Below are positions 53,595 to 63,890 of a stretch of DNA of 64,000 nucleotides, one piece after another (position 1 is the first letter of the stretch; each line of letters opens with the position of its first letter). The notes beneath the pieces are model-generated. The model was not told the DNA's origin, made no database searches, and saw only the letters and a list, made by a program, of their open reading frames with translations. A program made the position numbers and the translations under genes. This DNA is from Catenuloplanes atrovinosus (GTDB lineage: Bacteria; Actinomycetota; Actinomycetes; Mycobacteriales; Micromonosporaceae): positions 8,271,001-8,335,000 of the forward strand of contig NZ_JAVDYB010000001.1 in the NCBI RefSeq assembly GCF_031458235.1, written 5' to 3'.

Positions 53595-55307
53595 GTGGAG
53601 CAGGGGCGGGTGCGCGACGCGGACGCCACCTGGCCGGTGCTCTACCGGGTGACCCCGGACGGCATCCTGGTCGAGGAGGTCCATCCCCCGGAGCCTCCGA
53701 GCCCGTCGCCGGCCGCGCCGCCCCGGCAGCCCGCGAAACCGCCCCGGACCTGGCCGGACGGCACGCCCGCCGGGTGGGACGACGCCGCCACGGTGTCGAT
53801 GGAGCGGATCCAGGCCGAGTTCGACCGCACGGTGGCGCCGGTCAGCCCGGTGGTGTCCGAGGAGCCGACCCGCCCGCGCCGCCGCACGCCGGGCCGGCAC
53901 GCGGCCACCTCGCGGCGGTACGGCTGGGAGGGCCGCTACGTCCGGCAGTTGCTCGGCGCGGATCTCACGGTCGGCGTGCTGGCCGGCGCACTCGCGTTCG
54001 GGCTGCGCTTCGGCCAGGTGGTCACCACGCACAACCAGGTCTACGCGCTGCTCTCCGTGCTGCTGCCGATCGCGCTGATCACGGTGCTGGCGATCGGCCG
54101 CTGCTACGAGCGCCGCTTCCTCTACGTCGGCATCGACGAGTACCAGCGGGTGATCCGGGCCGGGCTCGGGCTCACCGCGACGGCCGCGATCGTCTCGTAC
54201 GCGCTGGAACTGCCGCTGGCCCGCTCCTACGTGCTGATGGCGCTGCCGGTCGCCACCGCGGCCACCGTCACGGTCCGCTTCGTGCTGCGCCGGCGCCTGC
54301 ACCTGGCGCGTACCCGGGGACAGTGCCTGCGCCGGGTGATCCTGGTCGGGCACGAGCTCGCCGTGATCCACATGAGCCGTCAACTGCGCCGCGAGCGCTA
54401 CCACGGGTACGAGGTGGTCGGCGCCTGCCTGCCGCCCCGGCACGACGGCGCGGTGGGGCTGCCGGTCTACGGCACGTTCGACGACGTGGCCGAGGCGGTG
54501 GACGCCGCGTCCGCGGACACCGTCATCGTGCTGAGCTGCCCGGAACTGGACGGCCAGGCGCTGCGGCGGCTGGCCTGGCGGCTGGAGCGCAACGAGGCGG
54601 ACCTGATCGTGGCGAGCGCGCTGATCGACGTGGCCGGCTCCCGGACCACGGTGCGGCCGGTCGACGGGCTGCCGATGCTGCACGTGGACCACCCGCGGCT
54701 GGACGGCGCCACCCGGGTGGTGAAGGAGATCGTGGACCGGGCCGGCGCGGCCGTGCTGCTGCTGGCCGGCGCGCCACTGATGCTGCTGCTCGCGGTCGCG
54801 GTGCGGCTCACCTCGCCGGGGCCGGTACTGTTCCGGCAGGTCCGGGTCGGTCGCGACGGGCGCGAGTTCCTGATGTACAAGTTCCGCAGCATGTACCCGG
54901 ACGCGGAGGCCCGGCTGGCCGAACTGCGCCACCTCAACGAGCACGACGGGGTGCTCTTCAAGATTCGTGACGATCCCCGGGTCACGCCGGTCGGGCGCTG
55001 GCTGCGCCGGCTCTCCCTGGACGAGCTGCCGCAACTGCTGAACGTGCTGCGCGGGGAGATGTCGCTGGTGGGACCGCGGCCGCCGCTGCCGGCCGAGGTG
55101 GCCGCGTACCCGGACGACGCCCGGCGCAGGCTGGTGGTCAAGCCGGGGATGACGGGGCTGTGGCAGGTGTCCGGCCGCTCGGATCTCACCTGGGACGAGG
55201 CCGTGCGGTTAGATCTGAGTTACGTGGAGAATTGGTCACTGTCACTGGATTTGACGATCCTGCTGCGCACGGTGGCCGTGGTGGCCCGCTCCTCCGGCGC
55301 CTACTGA
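53595..55307 (+). CDS. Exopolysaccharide polyprenyl-phosphate sugar-phosphate transferase (WcaJ/WbaP type)
   Basis: 570 residues. A 100-residue Pro-rich cytoplasmic N-terminus precedes four membrane helices (about 115-235), a CoA-binding-like Rossmann domain (about 240-350; RVILVGHELAVIHM), another helix, and the catalytic bacterial sugar-transferase domain. That domain has GPVLFRQVRVGRDGREFLMYKFRSM near 410-435 and DELPQLLNVLRGEMSLVGPRPPLP near 475-498. It would start lipid-linked exopolysaccharide units by transferring sugar-1-phosphate to undecaprenyl phosphate. GTG at 53595. It stands alone; no cluster of glycosyltransferases follows. Confidence 0.9.
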   Translation: MEQGRVRDADATWPVLYRVTPDGILVEEVHPPEPPSPSPAAPPRQPAKPPRTWPDGTPAGWDDAATVSMERIQAEFDRTVAPVSPVVSEEPTRPRRRTPGRHAATSRRYGWEGRYVRQLLGADLTVGVLAGALAFGLRFGQVVTTHNQVYALLSVLLPIALITVLAIGRCYERRFLYVGIDEYQRVIRAGLGLTATAAIVSYALELPLARSYVLMALPVATAATVTVRFVLRRRLHLARTRGQCLRRVILVGHELAVIHMSRQLRRERYHGYEVVGACLPPRHDGAVGLPVYGTFDDVAEAVDAASADTVIVLSCPELDGQALRRLAWRLERNEADLIVASALIDVAGSRTTVRPVDGLPMLHVDHPRLDGATRVVKEIVDRAGAAVLLLAGAPLMLLLAVAVRLTSPGPVLFRQVRVGRDGREFLMYKFRSMYPDAEARLAELRHLNEHDGVLFKIRDDPRVTPVGRWLRRLSLDELPQLLNVLRGEMSLVGPRPPLPAEVAAYPDDARRRLVVKPGMTGLWQVSGRSDLTWDEAVRLDLSYVENWSLSLDLTILLRTVAVVARSSGAY

Positions 55308-55350
55308 GACGGCGCCCGCGAGGGGCTTCGAGGCGAATGGTGGACGAGGC

Positions 55351-56184
55351 ATGGGTGAGAGTCCGAGTAACGAGAGCCCGCCGGTGATCGACGGCGAGTT
55401 CGCCCGGTGGCTGGCCGGTCGCGCCGGTCAGCTGCTGATGGAGGTGCGCGCGGAGGTGGGTCACGAGGACCCGGCCGCGCTGAAGGCCGCCGGTGACAAG
55501 CGCGCCCACGACTTCCTGCTGTCCGAGCTGGCCCGGTGGCGGCCGTCCGACGCGGTGCTCTCCGAGGAGGACGACGGCGCGCGCGGCGTGCTGGCCGGCG
55601 GCGGCACCCGGCTCGACGCGAAGCGGGTCTGGATCATCGACCCGCTCGACGGCACGCGCGAGTTCTCCGAGGCCGGCCGCGTCGACTGGGCCGTGCACGT
55701 GGCGCTGTGGAGCGCGGACTGCGCGCACCGGCACCGGCTGGCCGCGGGCGCGGTGGCGCTGCCCGGGCAGCACCGGGTGCTGGCCACCGATCACCCGCCG
55801 GCGTACCCGCCGATGCCGGTCGGGTCCGCCACCGGTGGCCGGATCCGGCTGGCCGCGAGCCGGTCCCGCCCGCCCGCGTTCCTGACCGCGCTGGCCGAGG
55901 AGGTCGGCGCGGAGCTGGTGCCGATGGGGTCGGCCGGCGCCAAGATCGCGGCGGTGATCGGCGGGGAGGTCGACGCGTACGTGCACGCGGGCGGCCAGTA
56001 CGAGTGGGACTCGGCCGCGCCGGTGGCTGTGGCGACGGCCACGGGCCTGCACGCTAGCCGTGTGGACGGCTCTGCGCTGGAATATAACGGCGCCAATCCC
56101 CGGCTCCCGGACCTGGTCGTCTGCCGCAAGGATCTCGCTCCTCGGTTGCTTTCCGCACTCCGCGGCCACCTGCGGGTACCGTGA
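55351..56184 (+). CDS. cysQ: 3'(2'),5'-bisphosphate nucleotidase/inositol monophosphatase family (CysQ)
   Basis: 277 residues of the lithium-sensitive phosphatase fold. The metal-site motif is WIIDPLDGTREFSE near residue 92 and the C-terminal motif YEWDSAAPVAVATATG near residue 217. Its place directly before cysD-cysN favours hydrolysis of PAP to AMP in sulfur assimilation. ATG at 55351. It ends 58 bases before cysD, so probably the same operon. Confidence 0.88.
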   Translation: MGESPSNESPPVIDGEFARWLAGRAGQLLMEVRAEVGHEDPAALKAAGDKRAHDFLLSELARWRPSDAVLSEEDDGARGVLAGGGTRLDAKRVWIIDPLDGTREFSEAGRVDWAVHVALWSADCAHRHRLAAGAVALPGQHRVLATDHPPAYPPMPVGSATGGRIRLAASRSRPPAFLTALAEEVGAELVPMGSAGAKIAAVIGGEVDAYVHAGGQYEWDSAAPVAVATATGLHASRVDGSALEYNGANPRLPDLVVCRKDLAPRLLSALRGHLRVP

Positions 56185-56242
56185 TGGACAGACTTCAGCA
56201 CTTGACCAACCGGCTTAGTCGGGAATTGGAGAAGGGTCGGGA

Positions 56243-57154
56243 ATGAGCCAGACTCCGACATATAGGGTCTCGCACCTGGATGCCCTCGAGGCGGAGAGCA
56301 TCTTCGTGATGCGCGAGGTGGTCGCCGAGTTCGAGCGCCCGGCGCTGCTCTTCTCCGGTGGCAAGGACTCGATCGTGATGCTGCGCCTGGCGGAGAAGGC
56401 GTTCGCCCCCGCGCGCATCCCGTTCCCGGTCATGCACGTGGACACCGGCCACAACTTCCCGGAGGTCCTGGAGTACCGGGACCGCCGGGTGGCCCAGCTC
56501 GGGCTGAACCTGGTGGTCGCGTCCGTGCCCGAGGCGATCGAGTCGGGCCTGGTCCGCGAGCCGGCCGACGGCACGCGCAACCGCATCCAGACGCCGGTGC
56601 TGCTGGCCGCGCAGGAGAAGTACCGGTTCGACGCGCTGTTCGGCGGCGCGCGCCGGGACGAGGAGAAGGCGCGCGCCAAGGAGCGGGTCTACTCGTTCCG
56701 CGACGACTTCGGCCAGTGGGACCCGAAGAACCAGCGCCCCGAGCTGTGGTCGCTCTACAACGGCCGGCACCAGCCCGGCGAGTCGATCCGGGTGTTCCCG
56801 CTGTCCAACTGGACCGAGTTGGACATCTGGCGGTACATCGCGCGGGAGCGGATCGAGCTGCCGTCGATCTACTACGCGCACGATCGCGACGTGGTGGTCC
56901 GGGACGGCATGCTCTACGCGGTGAACGAGTACCTGCACGCCCGCGACGGCGAGGAGATCGTCACCAAGCGGGTGCGGTACCGGACCGTCGGCGACGCGTC
57001 GCTGACCGCGGCCGTCGAGTCGGACGCGGACACGGTGGAGAAGGTGATCGCGGAGGTCGCGGCCACCCGGCTGACCGAGCGGGGCGCGACCCGGGGCGAC
57101 GACCGGGTGAGCGAGGCGTCGATGGAAGACCGTAAGCGGGAAGGCTACTTCTAG
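56243..57154 (+). CDS. cysD: Sulfate adenylyltransferase subunit 2
   Basis: 303 residues, N-type ATP pyrophosphatase. The PP-loop SGGKDSIVMLRL is at 38-49; HVDTGHNFPEV and DALFGGARRDEEKARAKER follow, as does the C-terminal SMEDRKREGYF. With CysN it makes adenosine-5'-phosphosulfate from sulfate and ATP. ATG at 56243 with GAAGGGTCGGG upstream; cysN begins 3 bases after its stop. Confidence 0.96.
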   Translation: MSQTPTYRVSHLDALEAESIFVMREVVAEFERPALLFSGGKDSIVMLRLAEKAFAPARIPFPVMHVDTGHNFPEVLEYRDRRVAQLGLNLVVASVPEAIESGLVREPADGTRNRIQTPVLLAAQEKYRFDALFGGARRDEEKARAKERVYSFRDDFGQWDPKNQRPELWSLYNGRHQPGESIRVFPLSNWTELDIWRYIARERIELPSIYYAHDRDVVVRDGMLYAVNEYLHARDGEEIVTKRVRYRTVGDASLTAAVESDADTVEKVIAEVAATRLTERGATRGDDRVSEASMEDRKREGYF

Positions 57155-57157
57155 ACC

Positions 57158-58456
57158 ATGACTGCACCTGCACCTGCACCGGTGGCGGACGAGAGCCGTA
57201 CCGTGGACCTGCTGCGCTTCGCCACCGCCGGCTCGGTGGACGACGGCAAGTCCACGCTGATCGGCCGGCTGCTCTACGACACCAAGTCGCTGTTCACCGA
57301 CCAACTGGAGGCCGTCGAGGCGGTCTCCGCGGCGCGCGGCGACGAGTACACCAACCTCGCGCTGCTCACCGACGGCCTGCGGGCCGAACGGGAGCAGGGC
57401 ATCACGATCGACGTCGCGTACCGGTACTTCTCCACCCCGCGGCGGAAGTTCATCATCGCGGACACGCCCGGGCACATCCAGTACACGCGGAACATGGTGA
57501 CCGGCGCGTCCACCGCCGACCTGGCGCTGATCCTGGTGGACGCGCGCAAGGGCCTGGTGGAGCAGTCCCGGCGGCACGCGTTCCTGTGCTCGCTGCTGCG
57601 TGTGCCGCACCTGGTGCTGTGCGTCAACAAGATGGACCTGGTCGACTGGGACCAGGCGGTCTACGAGCGGATCGCGGACGAGTTCACCTCGTTCGCGGCG
57701 AAGCTGGACGCGCCGGACCTCTCGGTCGTGCCGATCTCCGCGCTGCACGGCGACAACATCGTCACCCGGTCCGAGAAGTCGCCGTGGTACGACGGCCCGT
57801 CGCTGCTGCACCACCTGGAGCGCGTGCACATCGCCTCCGACCGCAACCTGGTCGACGTGCGCTTCCCGGTGCAGTACGTGATCCGCCCGCAGTCGACCAC
57901 GGTCACCGACTACCGCGGCTACGCCGGCCAGGTCGCGTCCGGCGTGCTCAAGCCGGGCGACGACGTGATGGTGCTGCCGTCCGGCCTGACCTCGAAGATC
58001 GCGTCGATCGACACCGCGGACGGCCCGGTCGCGCAGGCGTTCCCGCCGATGTCGGTGACCGTGCGGCTGGAGGACGAGATCGACATCTCCCGCGGCGACA
58101 TGATCTGCCGCCCGCACAACCAGCCGACGCCGGCCCAGGACATCGAGGCCATGATCTGCTGGATGGACGAGTCGCGGCCGCTGACCGTGGGCGGGAAGTA
58201 CGCGATAAAGCACACCACCCGGACCGCGCGGGCCGTGGTGCGCGGCCTGCAGTACCAGATCGACGTGAACACGCTGCACCGCAACGAGGGCGCGACCGAG
58301 CTGCGGCTGAACGAGATCGGCCGGGTGCGGCTGCGCACCACCGTGCCGCTGCTCGCCGACGAGTACCGGCGCAACCGCACCACCGGCGGCTTCATCCTGA
58401 TCGACGAGACCACGAACCGGACCGTCGGCGCGGGGATCATCCGCGAGGCCGGCTGA
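57158..58456 (+). CDS. cysN: Sulfate adenylyltransferase subunit 1 (GTPase)
   Basis: 432 residues, EF-Tu-like GTPase that drives APS synthesis. G1 GSVDDGKST (25-33), G2-type EREQGITIDVAYRYF, G3 DTPGH, G4 NKMDLVD, then two beta-barrel domains. No APS-kinase (CysC) domain is fused, unlike the CysNC form. No cysC or cysH is in the window, so further steps lie elsewhere. Confidence 0.96.
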   Translation: MTAPAPAPVADESRTVDLLRFATAGSVDDGKSTLIGRLLYDTKSLFTDQLEAVEAVSAARGDEYTNLALLTDGLRAEREQGITIDVAYRYFSTPRRKFIIADTPGHIQYTRNMVTGASTADLALILVDARKGLVEQSRRHAFLCSLLRVPHLVLCVNKMDLVDWDQAVYERIADEFTSFAAKLDAPDLSVVPISALHGDNIVTRSEKSPWYDGPSLLHHLERVHIASDRNLVDVRFPVQYVIRPQSTTVTDYRGYAGQVASGVLKPGDDVMVLPSGLTSKIASIDTADGPVAQAFPPMSVTVRLEDEIDISRGDMICRPHNQPTPAQDIEAMICWMDESRPLTVGGKYAIKHTTRTARAVVRGLQYQIDVNTLHRNEGATELRLNEIGRVRLRTTVPLLADEYRRNRTTGGFILIDETTNRTVGAGIIREAG

Positions 58457-58467
58457 GCGCCGCACCG

Positions 58468-58494
58468 GGGCCGCTCCGCATGGGGCGGCCCTTT
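58468..58494 (+). terminator. Terminator after cysN
   Basis: 10-bp stem (58468-58477 with 58482-58491, one wobble), loop GCAT, then TTT. Confidence 0.75.
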
Positions 58495-58604
58495 CGCGTA
58501 CCCGTGATGTTTGAATCTGTTGACTCTTGAGCGAATGTGGTGGAACTATGATCGGAGCCTGGGACCCTCACCGACAACCAGGTCCGACCTAGGAGGCCAC
58601 GGAC

Positions 58605-59582
58605 GTGAAACTGCTCGTCACCGGCGGTGCCGGATACATCGGCAGCGTCGTCAGCCGGCTGCTGCTCGACGCCGGGCACGAGGTGACCGTCCTCGACAGC
58701 CTGATCACCGGGCACGCCGAGTCGGTCGCCCCGGACGCGACGTTCGTCCAGGCCGACATCAAGGACGCTGCCACGGTACTCACGCCGGGCGCCGGGTTCG
58801 ACGGGGTGCTCCACTTCGCCGGGCTGATCGCGGCCGGTGAGTCGATGGTCAAGCCGGAGCTCTACTGGCAGCACAACGTGGTCGGCTCGCTGGCGCTGCT
58901 CGACGCGGTGCGCGCGGCCGGCGTGCCCCGCTTCGTCTTCTCGTCCACCGCCGCCTGCTACGGCAACCCGGCCGAGATCCCGATCACCGAGGCCGCCGAG
59001 ACGAAGCCGACCAGCACGTACGGTGCGACCAAGCTGGCCTTCGACATGGCGCTCACCTCGGAGGCGTTCGCGCACCAGCTCGGCGTCACGTCGCTGCGCT
59101 ACTTCAACGTCGCGGGGGCGTACATCCGGGACGACCGGGCGATCGGCGAGCGGCACGACCCGGAGACGCACCTGATCCCGATCGCGCTGGAGGTGGCGGC
59201 CGGCAAGCGGGAGAAGCTCACGCTGTTCGGCGACGACTACCCCACCCCGGACGGTACCTGCGTGCGCGACTACATCCACGTGGAGGACCTGGCCCGGGCG
59301 CACCTGCTGGCGCTGGAGACGTCCAAGCCGGGCGAGCACCGGTTCTACAACCTCGGCAACGGCCAGGGCTTCTCCAACCGCGAGGTGGCGGAGACGGTCC
59401 GCGAGGTCACCGGCCACGAGCTGCCGGTCGAGGTGGCGCCGCGCCGCGACGGCGATCCGGCGATCCTGGTCGCGTCGTCCGGCCGGGCGCGCGCGGAGCT
59501 GGGGTGGGTCCCGGCCAAGCCGACGCTCCAGGCGATGATCGGCGACGCCTGGACCTTCTACCGGGAGCATGTGGCGGCATGA
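58605..59582 (+). CDS. galE: UDP-glucose 4-epimerase
   Basis: 325 residues, extended SDR. NAD-binding TGGAGYIGS at 6-14, catalytic FSSTAACYG with YGATK (Tyr and Lys), and RYFNVAGA. It interconverts UDP-glucose and UDP-galactose. GTG at 58605 follows AGGAGG (58591-58596). TATGAT at 58547-58552 is a likely -10. Directly followed by galK. Confidence 0.93.
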   Translation: MKLLVTGGAGYIGSVVSRLLLDAGHEVTVLDSLITGHAESVAPDATFVQADIKDAATVLTPGAGFDGVLHFAGLIAAGESMVKPELYWQHNVVGSLALLDAVRAAGVPRFVFSSTAACYGNPAEIPITEAAETKPTSTYGATKLAFDMALTSEAFAHQLGVTSLRYFNVAGAYIRDDRAIGERHDPETHLIPIALEVAAGKREKLTLFGDDYPTPDGTCVRDYIHVEDLARAHLLALETSKPGEHRFYNLGNGQGFSNREVAETVREVTGHELPVEVAPRRDGDPAILVASSGRARAELGWVPAKPTLQAMIGDAWTFYREHVAA

Positions 59583-59652
59583 GCGAGCGTGCGAGTGAAT
59601 CATCGGCTCAGCGCCGACCACACGAATACCGCGGCGGCAAGGACGGTCCGGC

Positions 59653-60777
59653 ATGAGCTTCGGGGACATCTTCGGGGGTGTGCCGGAGGGCACGTGGGTG
59701 GCGCCGGGGCGGGTAAACCTGATCGGGGAGCACACCGACTACAACGACGGGTTCGTGCTGCCCTTCGCCATCCCGCAGCGCACCGAGGTGGCCGCCGCCC
59801 GCGGTGAGGACGGCGTCTGGGAGGCGTGGTCCGCGCTGACCGGCGAGACGATCCGGTTCACCGTGGACGACCTCACGCCCGGTGCGGTGGAGGGCTGGGG
59901 CGCGTACGTGGCCTCCGTGGTGTGGGCGCTGCGCGAGCGGGGGTACGAGGCGCCCGGCGCCCGCCTGGCGATCACGTCGGACGTGCCGCTCGGCGCCGGC
60001 CTGTCCTCCTCCGCCTCGCTGGAGTCCGCGGTGCTCGGCGCGCTGATCGACCTCGGCGGCCTGGACGTGCCGGTGGAGGAGCGGCCCGCGATCGCGCAGC
60101 TCGGCGAGAACCGGTACGTGGGCATGCCCAGCGGCATCCTGGACCAGTCCGCGTCGATCCGCTGCCGGGAGGGCCACGCGCTGTTCCTGGACTGCCGCAG
60201 CCTGGAGGTCGAGCACATCCCGTTCGACCTGGCCGCGGCCGGCCTCGCCATCCTGGTGATCAACAGCAACGCGCCGCACCAGCTCGTCGACGGCGAGTAC
60301 GCGGCCCGGCGCGCGAGCTGCGAGGCGGCCGCGTCCGCGCTCGGCGTGCCCGCGCTGCGCGACGTGCCGCTGGACGGGCTGGACGACGCGCTGGCCCGGC
60401 TGGACGACGAGGTGCTGCGGCGCCGGACCCGGCACATCGTCACGGAGGACGACCGGGTGCTGCGCACGGTGGAGCTGCTGCGCGCGGGCGACGTGCGCGG
60501 CATCGGCCCGCTGATGACCGCGTCGCACGCGTCCATGCGGGACGACTTCGAGATCACGGTGGAGCAGGTGGACGTGGCCGTGGCCGCGGCCCTGGAGGCC
60601 GGGGCGTACGGCGCCCGGATGACCGGCGGCGGCTTCGGCGGGTGCGTGCTCGCGCTGGTCGAGACGTCGGCGGCGGACGAGGTCCGGGGCGCGGTGGAGA
60701 AGGCGTACGCGGCCCGCTCGTTCACGCCGCCGACCACGTTCACCGCCACCGCCGCGCCGGGCGCGCACCGGCTCTGA
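59653..60777 (+). CDS. galK: Galactokinase
   Basis: 374 residues, GHMP kinase. Signature GRVNLIGEHTDYNDG at 19-33, ATP loop PLGAGLSSSASLESAV near 115, and MTGGGFGGCVLALVE near 320. ATG at 59653 is 71 bases after galE. No galT is present between or after, so the Leloir pathway is completed by a gene elsewhere. Confidence 0.95.
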   Translation: MSFGDIFGGVPEGTWVAPGRVNLIGEHTDYNDGFVLPFAIPQRTEVAAARGEDGVWEAWSALTGETIRFTVDDLTPGAVEGWGAYVASVVWALRERGYEAPGARLAITSDVPLGAGLSSSASLESAVLGALIDLGGLDVPVEERPAIAQLGENRYVGMPSGILDQSASIRCREGHALFLDCRSLEVEHIPFDLAAAGLAILVINSNAPHQLVDGEYAARRASCEAAASALGVPALRDVPLDGLDDALARLDDEVLRRRTRHIVTEDDRVLRTVELLRAGDVRGIGPLMTASHASMRDDFEITVEQVDVAVAAALEAGAYGARMTGGGFGGCVLALVETSAADEVRGAVEKAYAARSFTPPTTFTATAAPGAHRL

Positions 60778-60785
60778 GCACGAAC

Positions 60786-60819
60786 GGCGCGGCCCCGGGC
60801 GGGTGCCCGGGGCCGCGCC
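60786..60819. terminator. Bidirectional terminator between galK and the sigma-linked gene
   Basis: Perfect 15-bp stem (60786-60800 with 60805-60819), loop GGGT, between convergent genes. Confidence 0.85.
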
Positions 60820-60847
60820 GCGGTTCGCGCTCAGAAGGGCGAGCGCG

Positions 60848-62110
60848 TCAGGTGATCCAGAGCTTTCGCCAGGTGACGCCGTCGGTGGAGAACGCGACGT
60901 AGCCGGCGCTGTAGAGGTCGTCGGCGACCCACCCGGCCGCGGTGCGGCGCAGCTCGCCGACCGGCGGCAGCGCACCGCTGAGCCTTCCGAACGTGGTGCC
61001 GTGGTCGGAGCTGACCCACCACGTCCCGTCGCCGCCGGCGATCAGCAGCCGGCCGTCCGGCAGCGGCACGGCCTCGCCGGAGACGGAGCCGGGCTGGGCC
61101 TGGGCGCCGCCGGTGCGGGTGCGGTCGAAGTGGTCGCCGTCCGTGGAGTGGTGGATGGCCCGCAGCGCGCCGTCCGCACCCGTGACGATCACGTAGACGT
61201 CCCGGTCGTGCACCGCGACCGAGATGCCGCCGACGTCGCCCTCCTCGAACGACCGCAGCCGCCAGCTCTTGCCGGAGTCGTAGGTGACCGCGACCGCGGC
61301 CCGGCCGTCGTGGTCGACGCCCGCGACCCACCAGGCGCGCGCGGCGGTGGCGGCCGGCGCGACCCAGCGCACGTCCAGCGCGGGCTGGGTGGCGAGCGCG
61401 ACCGCGCGCCCGCCGGTGGAGAGCGCCGCGGTCTTGAACGCGCCGTCCTGCCGGCGGCGGCACATCACGTCGCCGTCGGTCATCGCGCCGGTGGACGCGC
61501 CCTCGTGCGGCACCCGCCGCCAGTCGCGGCCGGAGTTGTCGGAGACCAGCGACCCGTAGGCGGTGCCGAGCACCACGGTGCCGCCGGGGAACGCGTTGAG
61601 CTCGGTGACCTCCACGTCCGGGTCGACCGGGCTGGTCTCCCAGTGCCGGCCGCCGTCCGTGGTGCGGGCCAGCGTGCGCGCGCAGGCCGGGTCGCCGGTG
61701 CAGTCGTTCAGCACGTAGCCGGTCGACTCGTCCACGAACGCGACCTGGCCGATCCGGCCCGGCAGGTTCGCCACCTCGGCGCCGTCCTCCAGGCCGATCA
61801 GCGTGATGCCGCCGCTGGTGATCCGGAACTCGCTCGGCGACGGCGCCACGGAGACCGGCGCGGCCGCGATGCCCGGCTCCCGGTCCGTGCCGTCGCCGCC
61901 GAGCTGGGGGCGCAGCGCGACCGCGCCGCCGGTCAGGACCGCGAGCGTGGCGACCGCGGCGGTGGCGACGCGGCGGCGCCGGACGCGGTGGGCGTGCGCC
62001 CGGGCGCGCAGCGCGCCGATCGGCGGCTGGTCGATGCGGCCGAGCACATCGTTGCGGGCGGCGTCGAGGCGCGCGTCCAGGATGTCGTCGTCGTGCCGGT
62101 CAGCGGGCAC
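60848..62110 (-). CDS. Membrane-anchored beta-propeller (BNR/exo-sialidase-like) protein linked to an ECF sigma factor
   Basis: 420 residues. A cytoplasmic N-terminus (about 47 residues, LDARLDAARNDVLGRI then HRVRRRRVAT) and one membrane helix (about 48-68) precede a large exterior propeller with repeated Asp-box-like units (TTDGGRHWET, VSDNSGRDWRR, TYDSGKSWRLR, SSDHGTTFGRL, STDGVTWRKLW). The N-terminus is shorter than typical anti-sigma domains and no zinc-binding anti-sigma motif is seen. It overlaps the sigma gene by 11 bases and may act as its membrane sensor or anti-sigma factor (inference). GTG start at 62110. Confidence 0.8.
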   Translation of the reverse strand: MPADRHDDDILDARLDAARNDVLGRIDQPPIGALRARAHAHRVRRRRVATAAVATLAVLTGGAVALRPQLGGDGTDREPGIAAAPVSVAPSPSEFRITSGGITLIGLEDGAEVANLPGRIGQVAFVDESTGYVLNDCTGDPACARTLARTTDGGRHWETSPVDPDVEVTELNAFPGGTVVLGTAYGSLVSDNSGRDWRRVPHEGASTGAMTDGDVMCRRRQDGAFKTAALSTGGRAVALATQPALDVRWVAPAATAARAWWVAGVDHDGRAAVAVTYDSGKSWRLRSFEEGDVGGISVAVHDRDVYVIVTGADGALRAIHHSTDGDHFDRTRTGGAQAQPGSVSGEAVPLPDGRLLIAGGDGTWWVSSDHGTTFGRLSGALPPVGELRRTAAGWVADDLYSAGYVAFSTDGVTWRKLWIT

Positions 62111-62759
62111 GGACCACCTCCACCCCCGCGGCCGCGACCTGGCCGGGCAGGGTCGCGGGCGTACGTCGTACCGTCGCTGGTCTCGGCATGGTCTTCTCCG
62201 GCGCCGCGGGCGCCTGTTCCGGTGCGTGCCCGGGGTAGTCCGCGAGCAGTTCGGACATCGCGGCCCGGCCCCGGTGGAGGCGGGACTTGACCGTGCCGGT
62301 GGGCAGGTCGAGGAGCTGGGCGATCTCCTCCACCGGCAGGTCGGCGAAGTAGTGCAGGGTGATCACCTGACGGTAACCGGCCGGGATCCGGGCCAGCGCC
62401 GCGTGCACGTCCGGGCGCTCCGGGCCGGGCGGCGGCGAGACGGCCTCGATCAGCGGGCGGTCCCGCATCAGGATCGTGTCGAGCAGCTTCCGCCGCCGCC
62501 AGCGCCGGCGGATCACGTTGATCGCGACGGTGCGCAGCCAGGCCTCCGGGTTGTCCAGCGAGGTGAGCGTGCCGGGCCGGGCCAGGGCGCGGGCGAAGGC
62601 CTCCTGCACCACGTCCTGCGCCTCGGTCAGGTCGGTGGTGAAGGCGTAGACCTGGGTCACGAGCCGCCGGTAGCAGGCGTGGTAGATCTCGGTGAGCGCG
62701 CGCTCGTCCTCGTCGCGTGCCGACTCCCGGCCGACTCCCTCGTCGCGTTGTGCCAACAA
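62100..62759 (-). CDS. ECF-type RNA polymerase sigma factor
   Basis: 219 residues. Sigma region 2 (YHACYRRLVTQVYAFTTDLTEAQDVVQEAFARAL, about 26-60) and region 4 (IPAGYRQVITLHYFADLPVEEIAQLLDLPTGTVKSRLHRG, about 123-163) are clear, with a divergent basic tail. SigE/SigM-type ECF factor. TTG at 62759 is the likely start with GGAGG spaced 6 bases; no ATG or GTG lies at the N-terminus. The palindrome GTTGAATCTTCAAC (62788-62801) is in the control region with trpS. Confidence 0.9.
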   Translation of the reverse strand: MLAQRDEGVGRESARDEDERALTEIYHACYRRLVTQVYAFTTDLTEAQDVVQEAFARALARPGTLTSLDNPEAWLRTVAINVIRRRWRRRKLLDTILMRDRPLIEAVSPPPGPERPDVHAALARIPAGYRQVITLHYFADLPVEEIAQLLDLPTGTVKSRLHRGRAAMSELLADYPGHAPEQAPAAPEKTMPRPATVRRTPATLPGQVAAAGVEVVRAR

Positions 62760-62836
62760 CCGTGGCCTCCCGGCGTCCGTCAGCTTAGTTGAATCTTCAA
62801 CCTACTCTCTCCACGCAGGGTACGACCCATACCTGT

Positions 62837-63890
<1,054 letters not shown>

